Below are positions 8,319 to 16,763 of a stretch of 64,000 bases of DNA, piece by piece. Below the pieces are notes generated by a model. That model had not been told where the DNA came from. It was given only the letters and a program-made list of their open reading frames with translations, and searched no databases. Where the stretch lies: NCBI RefSeq assembly GCF_020404765.1, contig NZ_JAIVEM010000044.1:62001-126000 (forward strand). Direction: 5' to 3'. The stretch is from Paenibacillus sp. BJ-4 (GTDB lineage Bacteria > Bacillota > Bacilli > Paenibacillales > Paenibacillaceae). Position 1 is the stretch's first letter. Each line of letters opens with the position of its first letter. Position numbers and translations under genes: made by a program.

Positions 8319-8717
8319 TAACTAATCTCCTCTCGTTTTTGAACATACCTGATAAACTAAGGCGCTATGAAGTAAAACGGTCTTTTAATTCATTGTTGAT
8401 AATCACCTCCAATATTAATAAAAGCGCTTTCAAATTAATCAAAAAAATAAATCTCTTCTGTTAAGAAGGCCCCTTCAAACCTGGTGGTTAACCGTACCTT
8501 TATATTATGCAATGGATATAGGAAATTCAATATGCAATTTTATATTTTTATAAATTATTTATTTAATTATTAATGTTAATAAATGTATTGCGATATGTAA
8601 ACTTTAAAGTTATAATTTTACAAGTAAAATTCTATATCTTTCCTGTCGATATATCTAAAAGAACAATTTTGAAAATCTTTATAGAAAATCTTTAAATTTT
8701 TGAGGAGGTGAAAATAT
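8319..8717. other. Intergenic promoter region
   Basis: About 400 nt between divergent genes, very AT-rich at 8500-8700. It contains the arabinanase promoter side (cre at 8419-8432) and the promoter side of the DUF805 gene. I see no further gene. Confidence 0.6.
8419..8432 (-). promoter_or_regulatory. cre site (CcpA) upstream of the arabinanase
   Basis: On the minus strand TGAAAGCGCTTTTA matches the consensus TGWAANCGNTNWCA at 13 of 14 positions. It lies about 100 nt upstream of the start codon. Confidence 0.6.
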
Positions 8718-9062
8718 ATGCAATGGTATTTAAAAGGATTACAAAACTATGTGGGATTCCAAGGTAGAGCAAGACGTACAGAATACTGGATGTTTGTTCT
8801 GTTCAACGTAATCGCAAGTTTTATAATCGGTTTAATCGACGGTCTCTTTGGCCTAACACCGATATTGACTTACATTTATTCTTTGGCTGTCCTGTTGCCA
8901 TCTCTGGCCGTTACGGCCCGTAGACTGCACGACACAGGTAGAAGCGGATGGTGGATTTTAATTGCCTTAATTCCGGTTGTGGGTACGATTATCCTGATTG
9001 TATTCACTTGCCAAGACAGTCAGCCTAACGACAACCAACATGGGAAAAATCCTAAATTGTAA
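8718..9062 (+). CDS. DUF805 family inner membrane protein
   Basis: A 114-residue protein with the DUF805 (YhaH) pattern: N-terminal YVGFQGRARRTEYWMF, hydrophobic helices at about residues 26-46 and 50-68, the conserved LAVTARRLHDTGRSGWW block (about 70-86), a third helix, and a short polar tail. GAGGAGGTG lies nine bases before the ATG, a strong site. It is a monocistronic gene with its own terminator. The family is widespread and of unknown function, located in the cytoplasmic membrane. Confidence 0.92.
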   Translation: MQWYLKGLQNYVGFQGRARRTEYWMFVLFNVIASFIIGLIDGLFGLTPILTYIYSLAVLLPSLAVTARRLHDTGRSGWWILIALIPVVGTIILIVFTCQDSQPNDNQHGKNPKL

Positions 9063-9077
9063 TGGTTGTAGATGCGT

Positions 9078-9110
9078 AAACCTCTTTCACTCCTGTGAAG
9101 GAGGTTTTTT
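9078..9110 (+). terminator. Terminator of the DUF805 gene
   Basis: AAACCTC pairs with GAGGTTT around an inner CTTTCAC/GTGAAG stem, followed by T6. Confidence 0.85.
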
Positions 9111-9221
9111 CATACTCCCTCCTTCCCTTCCTCCCCCTCAAAATTCCAGCAATAAGTTTATCAGGAGCCTCCTACGTCCATACTGAATTAAAAAGTATCC
9201 TCAAGGAGAGGGAGAACGTTC

Positions 9222-10817
9222 ATGCGTTTTCGGAAAAGAAGCACCCATAAAAAGTTAAATAAATTGCCTGTTCAGAACGCAGAAAATCAGCCTGCACATT
9301 CAAGGGAACCAATCAGTGCAAATCTTGGACAAAACCTTCAGCAGATCAGACAAACCGTGGGTAACAGTACCGATATCATCATCAGAGAAGTCCGCATTGG
9401 CAAGGACGGAGACCAAATTATCGCGATGCTCTATACCGACGGTTTGGCGGATAAAAATATAGTCTCCGATTTCATCATGGAGTCGATAATGCTGGATAGC
9501 AGCCTGCCTGAGGACGTGAACGACAGAATTCAACTGTCCTCCAATGTGCTGCAGATTTTAAAGGATTACGCACTGACCATCGGAGATATCCATGATATCA
9601 CCGATTTTGAAAACCTATATAACGCGCTATTATCCGGAGATGCAGTCATTTTAATTGATGGTCAGACACAGGGAATCGTAGCCAGCGCGCGGGGATGGAA
9701 GGATCGAGGGGTTACAGAGCCTGCTTCTGAAAACGTCGTTCGCGGGCCGCGGGAGGGATTTTCAGAGACACTCCGCACAAATACGGCCTTGGTCCGGCGA
9801 AAAATAAAAGACCCGAACTTGTGGCTGGAAACCAAACAAATCGGCCGCGTAACCAAGACCGATGTGGCAGTCATGTACATCAAGGGGATCGCGAACGATA
9901 AGCTGGTCACAGAGGTGCACGAGCGCCTGAATCGTATTGATGTTGACGGCATTCTCGAAAGTGGGTATATCGAGGAGTTGATTCAGGATGAAACCTTCAC
10001 CCCTTTTCCGACCGTGTACAACTCCGAACGCCCGGACGTCATCGCCGCCGAGCTTTTGGAAGGGAAAATTGCCATTCTGGTGGATGGAACCCCCTATGTG
10101 CTTATCGTACCTGCACTGTTTGTTTCCTTCCTGCATGCCGCTGAGGACTATTATCAACGTGCGGACATCAGCACCTTCATAAGGTTTCTTCGCTACATTG
10201 GAGTCTTTATTTCCCTGCTGGGCCCATCCTTATATGTGGCTATCACTACGTTTCATCAGGAAATGCTGCCAACTCCATTGCTGATCGGGCTAGCTGCACA
10301 ACGGGAAGCCGTTCCGTTCCCTGCCTTTATTGAAGCGCTCATGATGGAACTGACCTTTGAAATATTGCGGGAAGCCGGCGTCCGCATGCCCAAGTATATC
10401 GGAGCGGCTGTCTCTATCGTAGGCACACTTGTCATCGGACAAGCAGCTGTCCAGGCCGGGATTATATCAGCGGCGATGGTCATTGTCGTAGCCATTACGG
10501 CGATTTCCAGCTTCGTTCTCCCTGCCTATAATATGTCCATTGCCTTTCGTATGCTGCGATTTCCTCTGATGGGGCTTGCTGCCTCATTCGGATTGTTCGG
10601 AATTATCGTCGGATGCATTGCCCTTATTTTGCATATGTGCAGCCTTCGTTCGTTTGGCGTTCCATATATGACCCCTTTTGCGCCTCTAGTTCCGTCAGAC
10701 ACCAAGGATACCTTATTTCGGCTCCCTCACTGGATGATGCTTTCCCGTCCCAGGTTAATCAACCAGAAGAACGTGAAACGCCGAAACAGTACCCCGCCCC
10801 GAAAATCACGGGAATGA
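9222..10817 (+). CDS. Spore germination receptor A subunit (GerAA/GerKA family)
   Basis: A 531-residue GerA-family protein. The cytoplasmic N-terminal part (about 1-290) carries the family blocks VVRGPREGFSETLRTNTALVRRK.. and RIDVDGILESGYIEELI; a C-terminal membrane region (about 300-490) follows VAILVDGTPY-like sequence, here IAILVDGTPYVLIVPALF, with four to five helices and a basic tail. The ribosome site AAGGAGAGGGAG is excellent. It begins a cluster A-C-D-B(broken)-B. With its B and C partners it should form the inner-membrane nutrient germination receptor of the spore. The nutrient cannot be predicted. CATACTG at about 9180 resembles a forespore sigma -10 but I give this little weight. 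Confidence 0.95.
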   Translation: MRFRKRSTHKKLNKLPVQNAENQPAHSREPISANLGQNLQQIRQTVGNSTDIIIREVRIGKDGDQIIAMLYTDGLADKNIVSDFIMESIMLDSSLPEDVNDRIQLSSNVLQILKDYALTIGDIHDITDFENLYNALLSGDAVILIDGQTQGIVASARGWKDRGVTEPASENVVRGPREGFSETLRTNTALVRRKIKDPNLWLETKQIGRVTKTDVAVMYIKGIANDKLVTEVHERLNRIDVDGILESGYIEELIQDETFTPFPTVYNSERPDVIAAELLEGKIAILVDGTPYVLIVPALFVSFLHAAEDYYQRADISTFIRFLRYIGVFISLLGPSLYVAITTFHQEMLPTPLLIGLAAQREAVPFPAFIEALMMELTFEILREAGVRMPKYIGAAVSIVGTLVIGQAAVQAGIISAAMVIVVAITAISSFVLPAYNMSIAFRMLRFPLMGLAASFGLFGIIVGCIALILHMCSLRSFGVPYMTPFAPLVPSDTKDTLFRLPHWMMLSRPRLINQKNVKRRNSTPPRKSRE

Positions 10818-10857
10818 AATAGAGAGGAGTGGCACAAATGGAAAGGAGTCAAGAATC

Positions 10858-12063
10858 GTGAAACGGAGAGCCGCCTGTCTGCTCCTGATTTTTACAATGA
10901 CCTCGCTTCTCACTGGTTGTTGGAATCGCACGGAATTGAATGAGCTTGCCATCGCCGTCGGTATGGGAATTGATAAGCAGGGCGATCAATTTCAGGTTTC
11001 CGTCCAAGTCGTAGATCCAGGTCAGGTGTCAGCTAAAAGTGGAGGGGATGGCCGGGCTCCTACCACGTTATATACAGCCAAAGCCGAGACCATATTTGAG
11101 GCTGTTCGAAAAATGACGAAAATAAGTCCTCGAAAAATCTATTTTTCCCACCTTCGCATATGTGTGATTGGGGAATCTATGGCCACGGGCGGAATGGCAA
11201 AAGCTCTTGATCTTCTGTCAAGAGATCATCATTTCCGCACCGACTTCTACTTAGTGTTGTCAAAGGACGCAAGTGCAGAGGATATACTGAAAATCTTGAC
11301 GCCTTTGGACCCGATCCCGGCGAATGACTTGTTCTCCTCCTTGGAGATATCTGAAAAAAACTGGTCACCCAGTATGACCGTAACCTTGGATGAATTGATT
11401 GCGGCTCTTACCAGTGAAGGAACAGAGCCTGTCATGACAGGACTTCGGATCATTGGCAATAAAGAAGCGGGGGAGAGAAAAGACAATGTCGAAAAGATCG
11501 CCCCTCCCACCCGACTAGAATATTCAGGACTGGCTGTGTTCAAAAAAGACAAATTAATTGGCTGGTTAAACGAAGTTGAAAGTAAAGGCTACAACTTTAT
11601 TACCGGTAAAGTAAAAAGCTCCGTTGGTTTTGTAGCCTGTCCCCAAGGCGGCAAGGTTATCTCAGAGATTATTCGGACCCAAACCACTGTAAAAGGAAGA
11701 TTCTACAGGGGAGAGCCCCAAATCAATATTAAAATGCGGGTTGAAGCCAACGTGGGAGAAGTCGAGTGTCCCCATCTGGATCTGACCAATGTGAGCACGT
11801 TTTATGACATTGAGAAGAAAGAGGAAGAAAAGATAGAAGAGGTTATGAAATCGGCCGTCAGAAAAGCTCAAAAATCGTACAAAGCTGACATTTTCGGATT
11901 CGGTGAAGCCATTCACCGTGCTGACCCAAAGGCGTGGAATACACTGAAAAGAAATTGGAGCAGTGAGCATTTTGCAGATTTGCCCGTAAATATCAAGGTC
12001 GATTTCAAGCTTCGGCGCTTGGGTACAATTGGCAGCTCATTTCTGAATGATGTTAAGGAGTAG
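10858..12063 (+). CDS. Spore germination receptor C subunit lipoprotein (GerAC family)
   Basis: A 401-residue lipoprotein: signal sequence with lipobox SLLTGC placing the acylated Cys at residue 21, then the family motif WNRTELNELAIAVGMGIDK. Length is normal for GerAC (about 370-410). It starts at GTG 10858 behind AAAGGAG. It lies 40 nt downstream of the A subunit and should sit on the outer face of the inner spore membrane in complex with A and B. The mature domain ends with the conserved helix-strand region around SYKADIFGFGEAIHR (about residues 341-355). Confidence 0.93.
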   Translation: MKRRAACLLLIFTMTSLLTGCWNRTELNELAIAVGMGIDKQGDQFQVSVQVVDPGQVSAKSGGDGRAPTTLYTAKAETIFEAVRKMTKISPRKIYFSHLRICVIGESMATGGMAKALDLLSRDHHFRTDFYLVLSKDASAEDILKILTPLDPIPANDLFSSLEISEKNWSPSMTVTLDELIAALTSEGTEPVMTGLRIIGNKEAGERKDNVEKIAPPTRLEYSGLAVFKKDKLIGWLNEVESKGYNFITGKVKSSVGFVACPQGGKVISEIIRTQTTVKGRFYRGEPQINIKMRVEANVGEVECPHLDLTNVSTFYDIEKKEEEKIEEVMKSAVRKAQKSYKADIFGFGEAIHRADPKAWNTLKRNWSSEHFADLPVNIKVDFKLRRLGTIGSSFLNDVKE

Positions 12064-12120
12064 ATTCCCGCGCGGGGATCTGCCCCTATACTACTATCAC
12101 GGAAAAGAAGGTGCTGAGTA

Positions 12121-12372
12121 ATGCTGTCTCATATGGTAAGCGTGCTGGGAATATTGCTGGTTGCTGCTGTGATCTGCTTGTTAGAGGTCCCCTACATGTG
12201 GAAAAAGGCGTTAAAAAAAGAGCTGTGGTTGTTTTCCATCCTCCTTCTACTTGGAGTCGGGATCAGCAGCGTCAAGATATTAGCCTGGACAGTCCCCACT
12301 CCTTTGGACTGGATCACAGTCATATATAAACCATTCAGCGATTTCTTAATCCATATTGGATTAATTAAATAA
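12121..12372 (+). CDS. Small two-helix D-type subunit of a germination receptor
   Basis: An 83-residue protein with two predicted membrane helices (about residues 4-24 and 36-55) and a C-terminal amphipathic end (DWITVIYKPFSDFLIHIGLIK). AAGAAGGTG precedes the ATG. Small 'D' genes coding for two-helix proteins of about 55-80 residues are known in or near GerA-type operons of Bacillus, where they modulate receptor function. Its position between the C and B genes, and the short PTPLDWI loop typical of these proteins, support that call. The role is inferred from context. Confidence 0.75.
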   Translation: MLSHMVSVLGILLVAAVICLLEVPYMWKKALKKELWLFSILLLLGVGISSVKILAWTVPTPLDWITVIYKPFSDFLIHIGLIK

Positions 12373-12387
12373 GATGAGGTGAAAGCG

Positions 12388-13289
12388 GTGCCTGGACAGA
12401 TCAAAATCTCCGCACGTCAGCTGTTGGTCTTAACAATTCTATTTACAATAGGAAGTACAATTCTCATCATCCCTTCAGGCATGGCGCTTGTAGCCAAACA
12501 GGATGCATGGATTGCCACGCTTGTCGGGGTTGGGTCCGGGCTTTCCTTTTTGCGCTTATTATAATGATGGCTGTTCGTCTGGGATTGGAGGTGCTGGCCC
12601 GTTCTGCGGAGATAATGTTTCCGTTATTTATCCTGCTTTACATTTCTTTTACGGGTTTGGTAGTGTCCAATATTAAGCTGGAAAACATACAACCTGTGCT
12701 GGAGGCGGGATTCGGACCTATCTGGTCTGCTGTCCTGACCTTTATCAGCACTGCGTATCTGCCTCATATCGTTTTGCTAATGATTTTCCCGGCCTCTGTA
12801 AATCGTTCTGATCAAGCCCGCAAAGCTTTTCTCATTGGGAGCTTGGTTGGCGGATTGATATTGGTCGTGATCGTTGCATTAGCTATATTGGTGCTAGGCC
12901 CTGACATAACAGCAAGAAACATATATCCAAGCTACGCGTTAGCCAAAAAAATCAGTATTGGCCATTTTCTACAGCGTATTGAAGCGATCATGGCTACCAT
13001 GTGGTTTATTTCGCTTTTTTTCAGAACCACGATATATATGTACTCCATTGTGACCGCCATAGCCCAAATCTTTCAATTAAAAAGCAGTCAGCAGCTGGTG
13101 CTTCCTCTCGGATTCATTTTAGTCGTGTTGTCCATCGTCGTATATCCCAATGTCCCTTATCAGCAAAATTATGATACAAAGACATGGATTCCTTATGCAC
13201 TTTCTATAGGATTGCTTTTCCCCCTGCTGCTGCTTGGGGTACATGCTCTAAAAAAGCTGTGGGCCAAGAAGTCAGTGTCAGACCAATAA
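12388..13289 (+). pseudogene. Germination permease B subunit (GerAB family), broken by internal deletion
   Basis: Aligned with its tandem neighbour (13307-14428), this copy is similar from GTG 12388 to about 12540 (KISARQLLVLTILFTIG...) and again from 12545 to 13289 (FALIIMMAVRLGLEVLARSAE onward), but 217 bp are missing between them. Since 217 is not a multiple of three, the first part ends at a stop at 12564 and the rest is out of frame. The lost segment corresponds to about 72 residues, roughly two membrane helices. A CTTTT(T) stretch occurs at both ends of the corresponding segment in the neighbour, consistent with slippage or short-repeat recombination. Non-functional unless corrected. 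Confidence 0.88.
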
Positions 13290-13306
13290 AAGTGAGGTAG
13301 GTAAAG

Positions 13307-14428
13307 ATGATGCCCAATTCTGTCAAAATTTCTCCACGTCAATTGTTGATCTTAACGATTTTATTTACAATCGGCACTGCAATCCTGATCATTCCTTCCG
13401 TTATGGCTGCCTCAGCCAAACAGGATGCATGGATAGCGTCATTCGTCGGTGTGGGAATAGGGCTGCTTTTGATATGGCTGTACAATACGATTACCATCCT
13501 GTATCCACAAATGACCCTGATTGAAATCATGGAAACTCTGCTCGGCAAGTGGTTAGGGAAGTCCGTTGCTCTTCTGTTTGTCATTACATTTTTTCTGAGT
13601 GGGCCTGCTGCGGTGTTATATGATTCAGGGAGTTTTTTGACGACTCAAATGATACCGGAAACGCCGGTTCAAGCGGTCAATATCCTTTTTGCGCTCATTG
13701 TATTGATGGGGGTGCGTCTTGGGATTGAAACGCTAGCCCGTTCAGCCGAGCTGTTGTTTCCCTTATTTATCCTGCTTTATACGGCTTTTGTCGTTTTGGT
13801 TGTATCTAATGTCAAGCTGGAGAACGCACAACCCATGCTGGAGAGGGGATGGGGCCCTATCTGGCCTGCTGTCCTATCCTTTATAAGCATTGCATTTCTG
13901 TCCCATGTAGTTTTATTAATGATTTTTCCTTTTGTAGATCACCCCGATCAAGCACGCAAGGCCTTTCTAATAGGAAGCCTGATTGGCGGATTGACTCTGG
14001 TTCTGCTCGTTACATTGGCAATTCTGGTTTTTGGTCCTGGATTGACGGCAAGAAATATTTACCCGAGCTATTTATTAGCCAAAAAAATCAATATTGGGAA
14101 CTTCCTTCAGCGTATTGAAGCAGTTATGACCGCCCTGTGGTTTATTTCCCTCTTTTTCAGGCTGGTTCTGTACATATACTCCATTATGATAGCCATTACC
14201 CAAATCTTTAATTTGAAAGACTATCGTCCGCTGATTTCCCCTTTCGGGATGATCCTGGTCGTCATGTCAGTGATCATATACCCAAATGTTCCTTACCAGC
14301 AATCCTGGGATGCGAAAATATGGACACCTTATGTCTTATCTATAGGCCTTCTTTTGCCTGTGCTACTGCTCTGTATACATGGAATACGGAAAATGTGGTC
14401 AAAGGGAAAAACAGGATCCAAAGGGTAA
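13307..14428 (+). CDS. Spore germination permease B subunit (GerAB family)
   Basis: A 373-residue APC-superfamily spore permease with about ten hydrophobic segments covering residues 10-362 and the family start KISPRQLLILTILFTIGTAILIIP. Length matches GerAB/GerKB proteins (about 365-370). A GTGAGGTAGG-like site precedes ATG-ATG at 13307. It lies 17 nt after the broken copy and ends the cluster at a hairpin (14464-14485). It should be the nutrient-binding integral membrane subunit pairing with the A and C subunits upstream, now that the first copy is defective. Confidence 0.93.
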   Translation: MMPNSVKISPRQLLILTILFTIGTAILIIPSVMAASAKQDAWIASFVGVGIGLLLIWLYNTITILYPQMTLIEIMETLLGKWLGKSVALLFVITFFLSGPAAVLYDSGSFLTTQMIPETPVQAVNILFALIVLMGVRLGIETLARSAELLFPLFILLYTAFVVLVVSNVKLENAQPMLERGWGPIWPAVLSFISIAFLSHVVLLMIFPFVDHPDQARKAFLIGSLIGGLTLVLLVTLAILVFGPGLTARNIYPSYLLAKKINIGNFLQRIEAVMTALWFISLFFRLVLYIYSIMIAITQIFNLKDYRPLISPFGMILVVMSVIIYPNVPYQQSWDAKIWTPYVLSIGLLLPVLLLCIHGIRKMWSKGKTGSKG

Positions 14429-14463
14429 AGTGCACCCGCATACATCATCTATGAATTTTTTTT

Positions 14464-14492
14464 GACGTTAGCTGTTTATAACGTCCTCTTTT
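14464..14492 (+). terminator. Terminator of the germination cluster
   Basis: GACGTTA (14464-14470) pairs with TAACGTC (14479-14485), followed by CTCTTTTAG. Confidence 0.7.
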
Positions 14493-14511
14493 AGTTTATT
14501 TTAAACGAGTA

Positions 14512-14528
14512 TTAAGCTGGCGCTAAGA
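14512..14528 (+). promoter_or_regulatory. Shared upstream motif of secreted-protein paralogues (copy 2)
   Basis: TTAAG-CTGGCG-CTAAG matches the motif at 2214-2230 at most positions and has the same 11-bp direct-repeat period. A TATGAT hexamer follows at about 14539. Confidence 0.35.
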
Positions 14529-14668
14529 TTGGGCGTGTATGATGTATTTAACGATCTGGTAACTACATAAGCCGGATGGTCTACAGGCATAAACATGATT
14601 CCCGTTGGATATCCATATACCATTCACACCCTGTCAGAATTTTAATGAACAAAAGGAGATTTACACTT

Positions 14669-15067
14669 ATGAATCGAAAACGAATGATGGTCATCTGCAC
14701 ACTGTTGCTGGCGTTGTCGATTGGGCAGTCCTCTACATGGGGAAGTCGGGCTAATGCTGCTGCATTGGCTCCAGAGAGAGCCCTGCAGGTACAGGATAGT
14801 GAAGCATCCAAGGATGATGAACTGCTGGATACACTGGGTGTATCCTCAGATGAGCAATTGTATGATGCACTATATAACGGTCAAACCTTGGCGGATATTG
14901 CCTCGAGTCATCAACGGGACGCGCAGGCGGTCGTTGACTTGCAGGTAGCTCAGCTAACGGAGCAGCTCGATCAACGACTGGCCAATAAGAGCATTACGCT
15001 TGAGCAATACCAAGCTCATAAGGCAGAATTAACACAGGTCGTTGCTAAAAGTGTGTTCGGGCTGTAA
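14669..15067 (+). CDS. Small secreted protein, paralogue of the 2295-2885 product
   Basis: About 132 residues from the ATG at 14669, chosen because AAAAGGAGA lies nine bases before it and a signal peptide starts there (MNRKRMM.., likely cleavage after NAAA). The mature part, LLDTLGVSSDEQLYDALYNG.. followed by QTLADIA and a QLDQRLANKSITLEQYQAHK helix, aligns with the folded region of the protein at 2295-2885. It lacks the Ala/Lys/Pro-rich tail of that protein. A strong terminator follows. Function unknown; secreted and small, perhaps envelope-stress related given the shared upstream motif. Confidence 0.75.
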   Translation: MNRKRMMVICTLLLALSIGQSSTWGSRANAAALAPERALQVQDSEASKDDELLDTLGVSSDEQLYDALYNGQTLADIASSHQRDAQAVVDLQVAQLTEQLDQRLANKSITLEQYQAHKAELTQVVAKSVFGL

Positions 15068-15091
15068 GAAGTCTGGGACACGACAGGATAT

Positions 15092-15133
15092 AAAAAGAGG
15101 CGCTGAACCCAAGGGAAATCAGCGCCTCTTTTT
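15092..15133. terminator. Bidirectional terminator
   Basis: A perfect 15-bp stem (AAAAAGAGGCGCTGA / its complement) with a 12-nt loop separates the gene ending at 15067 (+) and pyruvate kinase ending at 15146 (-). Confidence 0.9.
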
Positions 15134-15145
15134 GATCTATTTATC

Positions 15146-16561
15146 CTATACTTGATGTACTCTGATCAGGTTCGTCGCACCGGCCTCTGCAACAGGAACG
15201 CCCGCTGACAGTACGATGGTATCCCCTTTTTGGATATACCCTGCATTCAGGGCATTGCGGATCGAGGATTCGAACATTTCATCCGTTGTCACTACTTTAT
15301 CCCCTTTGACCGGGAATACCCCGGACAACAGACAAATTTTAGCGAATACCGTACTGTTCGGGGTAACCGCAATAATCGGAGCCTTCGGACGATATTTGGA
15401 CACCATTCGCGCCGTGAATCCGCTGGCAGTCGAGGTAATAATCGCTTTGGCATCCAGCTCAAGAGAAGAGCTAACCGCACCTTGACTGATCACTTCGGTG
15501 ATGTTCGTGCTTTGGCGTGCTCTACGCTTATCGAACTGCTCCTGGTAATCAAACTGTGATTCCGCTCTGGCAGCTACCGCAGCCATCGTACGAACGGACT
15601 CAACAGGGTATTTACCAGCGGCAGATTCGCCCGACAGCATCACTACATCGGCTCCTTGCATAACCGCATTAAATACGTCACTGACTTCAGCTCTCGTCGG
15701 GCGCGGGTTGACCTGCATGGATTCCAGCATGTGTGTAGCTACGATGACCGGCTTGCCGACCAGATTACACTTGTCGATCATTTCTTTTTGCATCACAGGC
15801 ACGTCTTGAATCGGCACTTCAACACCCAAATCGCCACGAGCTACCATAATACCATCCGAAGCTTCGATAATATCATCCAGATTTTCCATGCCTTCGGCAT
15901 TTTCAATCTTGGAATAAATTTGTACATGCTCAGCTTGATGTCCTTTCAAAATCTCACGGATTTCACGGATATCGTCGCCTTTACGCACAAAAGAAGCCGC
16001 AATCAGCTCGATACGCTGCTCCACCCCAAATTGGATGTGCTCCACATCGCGCTCCGTCACGCCTGGAAGAGTCGTATGAATCCCTGGCAGATTCACACCT
16101 TTTCTCGGTTTCAAAACACCGCCGCTTACAATATTACAAATCATTTCAGTACCCTCAACAGAGGTTACAGTCAGATCAACCAAACCGTCGTCAATCAAAA
16201 TACGGTCGCCTGGTTTGATATCCTTTGGCATATCAGGGTAATTCACCGAAATACGGTGCTCATCCCCCAAAATCTCTTCCGTTGTCAGAATCAGCTGGCT
16301 GCCTGGTTTCAGCAGACAGGATGCTTCTTTCAGCTTGCCGATCCGTATTTCAGGTCCCTTGATATCCATCATGACAGGAATAAAAGTACCCAGTTCCTTG
16401 GCAGCCTGTCGCACATTTTCAATACGTTTAACGTGATCTTCGAGCTCCCCGTGAGCCATGTTCAAGCGGGCTACTGTCATACCGGCCTGAATCATTTCTT
16501 TTAATAATTGAATGGAGTCACAGGCAGGTCCCATGGTACAAATAATTTTCGTTTTAAGCAT
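15146..16561 (-). CDS. pyk: Pyruvate kinase, divergent short isozyme
   Basis: A 471-residue pyruvate kinase covering the A/B barrel and C domain, without the extra C-terminal PEP-utiliser domain that lengthens many Bacillaceae enzymes to about 585. Catalytic Lys218 (SKIENAEG), Glu220 and Asp244 (ARGDLGVE) are present. Several usually invariant positions differ: the NFSHG loop reads NMAHG (Asn34, Ala36), LDTKGPE reads MDIKGPE (Asp66, Ile67), and ATQMLESM reads ATHMLESM (His277). Ser and Thr at the first two sites normally ligand the activating K+. It is monocistronic. It converts PEP and ADP to pyruvate and ATP; its cation dependence may be altered. Confidence 0.92.
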   Translation of the reverse strand: MLKTKIICTMGPACDSIQLLKEMIQAGMTVARLNMAHGELEDHVKRIENVRQAAKELGTFIPVMMDIKGPEIRIGKLKEASCLLKPGSQLILTTEEILGDEHRISVNYPDMPKDIKPGDRILIDDGLVDLTVTSVEGTEMICNIVSGGVLKPRKGVNLPGIHTTLPGVTERDVEHIQFGVEQRIELIAASFVRKGDDIREIREILKGHQAEHVQIYSKIENAEGMENLDDIIEASDGIMVARGDLGVEVPIQDVPVMQKEMIDKCNLVGKPVIVATHMLESMQVNPRPTRAEVSDVFNAVMQGADVVMLSGESAAGKYPVESVRTMAAVAARAESQFDYQEQFDKRRARQSTNITEVISQGAVSSSLELDAKAIITSTASGFTARMVSKYRPKAPIIAVTPNSTVFAKICLLSGVFPVKGDKVVTTDEMFESSIRNALNAGYIQKGDTIVLSAGVPVAEAGATNLIRVHQV

Positions 16562-16763
16562 AGAAATGTCATCCTCCTGAATGTCTTTACTATTTGGTCG
16601 TAATTCCAGTATGGTTTCTATTCAACTCCACTTTGCTGCTCTATCTATTTAAACTTTTATGACTTTATTTTACCTATATCGGTGTGACAAGACTATGAAC
16701 TATAGTATGATAACTGTATTATAGTACAGTACAGTGAATCTTTAAGACATGGAGAGTGACTTC

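Noticed and set aside
9078..9186. Extension of a plus-strand frame past the DUF805 stop (CCTCC-rich)
   Set aside because: It runs through the DUF805 terminator hairpin and has no conserved sequence.
9150..9200. Possible forespore sigma promoter (CATACTG) before the germination cluster
   Set aside because: The -10-like element is plausible but the -35 match and spacing are poor, so I did not list it as a promoter.
15656..16504. Long plus-strand open frame (282 codons) opposite pyruvate kinase
   Set aside because: It is antisense to the conserved pyruvate kinase frame, with His- and Asn-rich nonsense composition and no family match.
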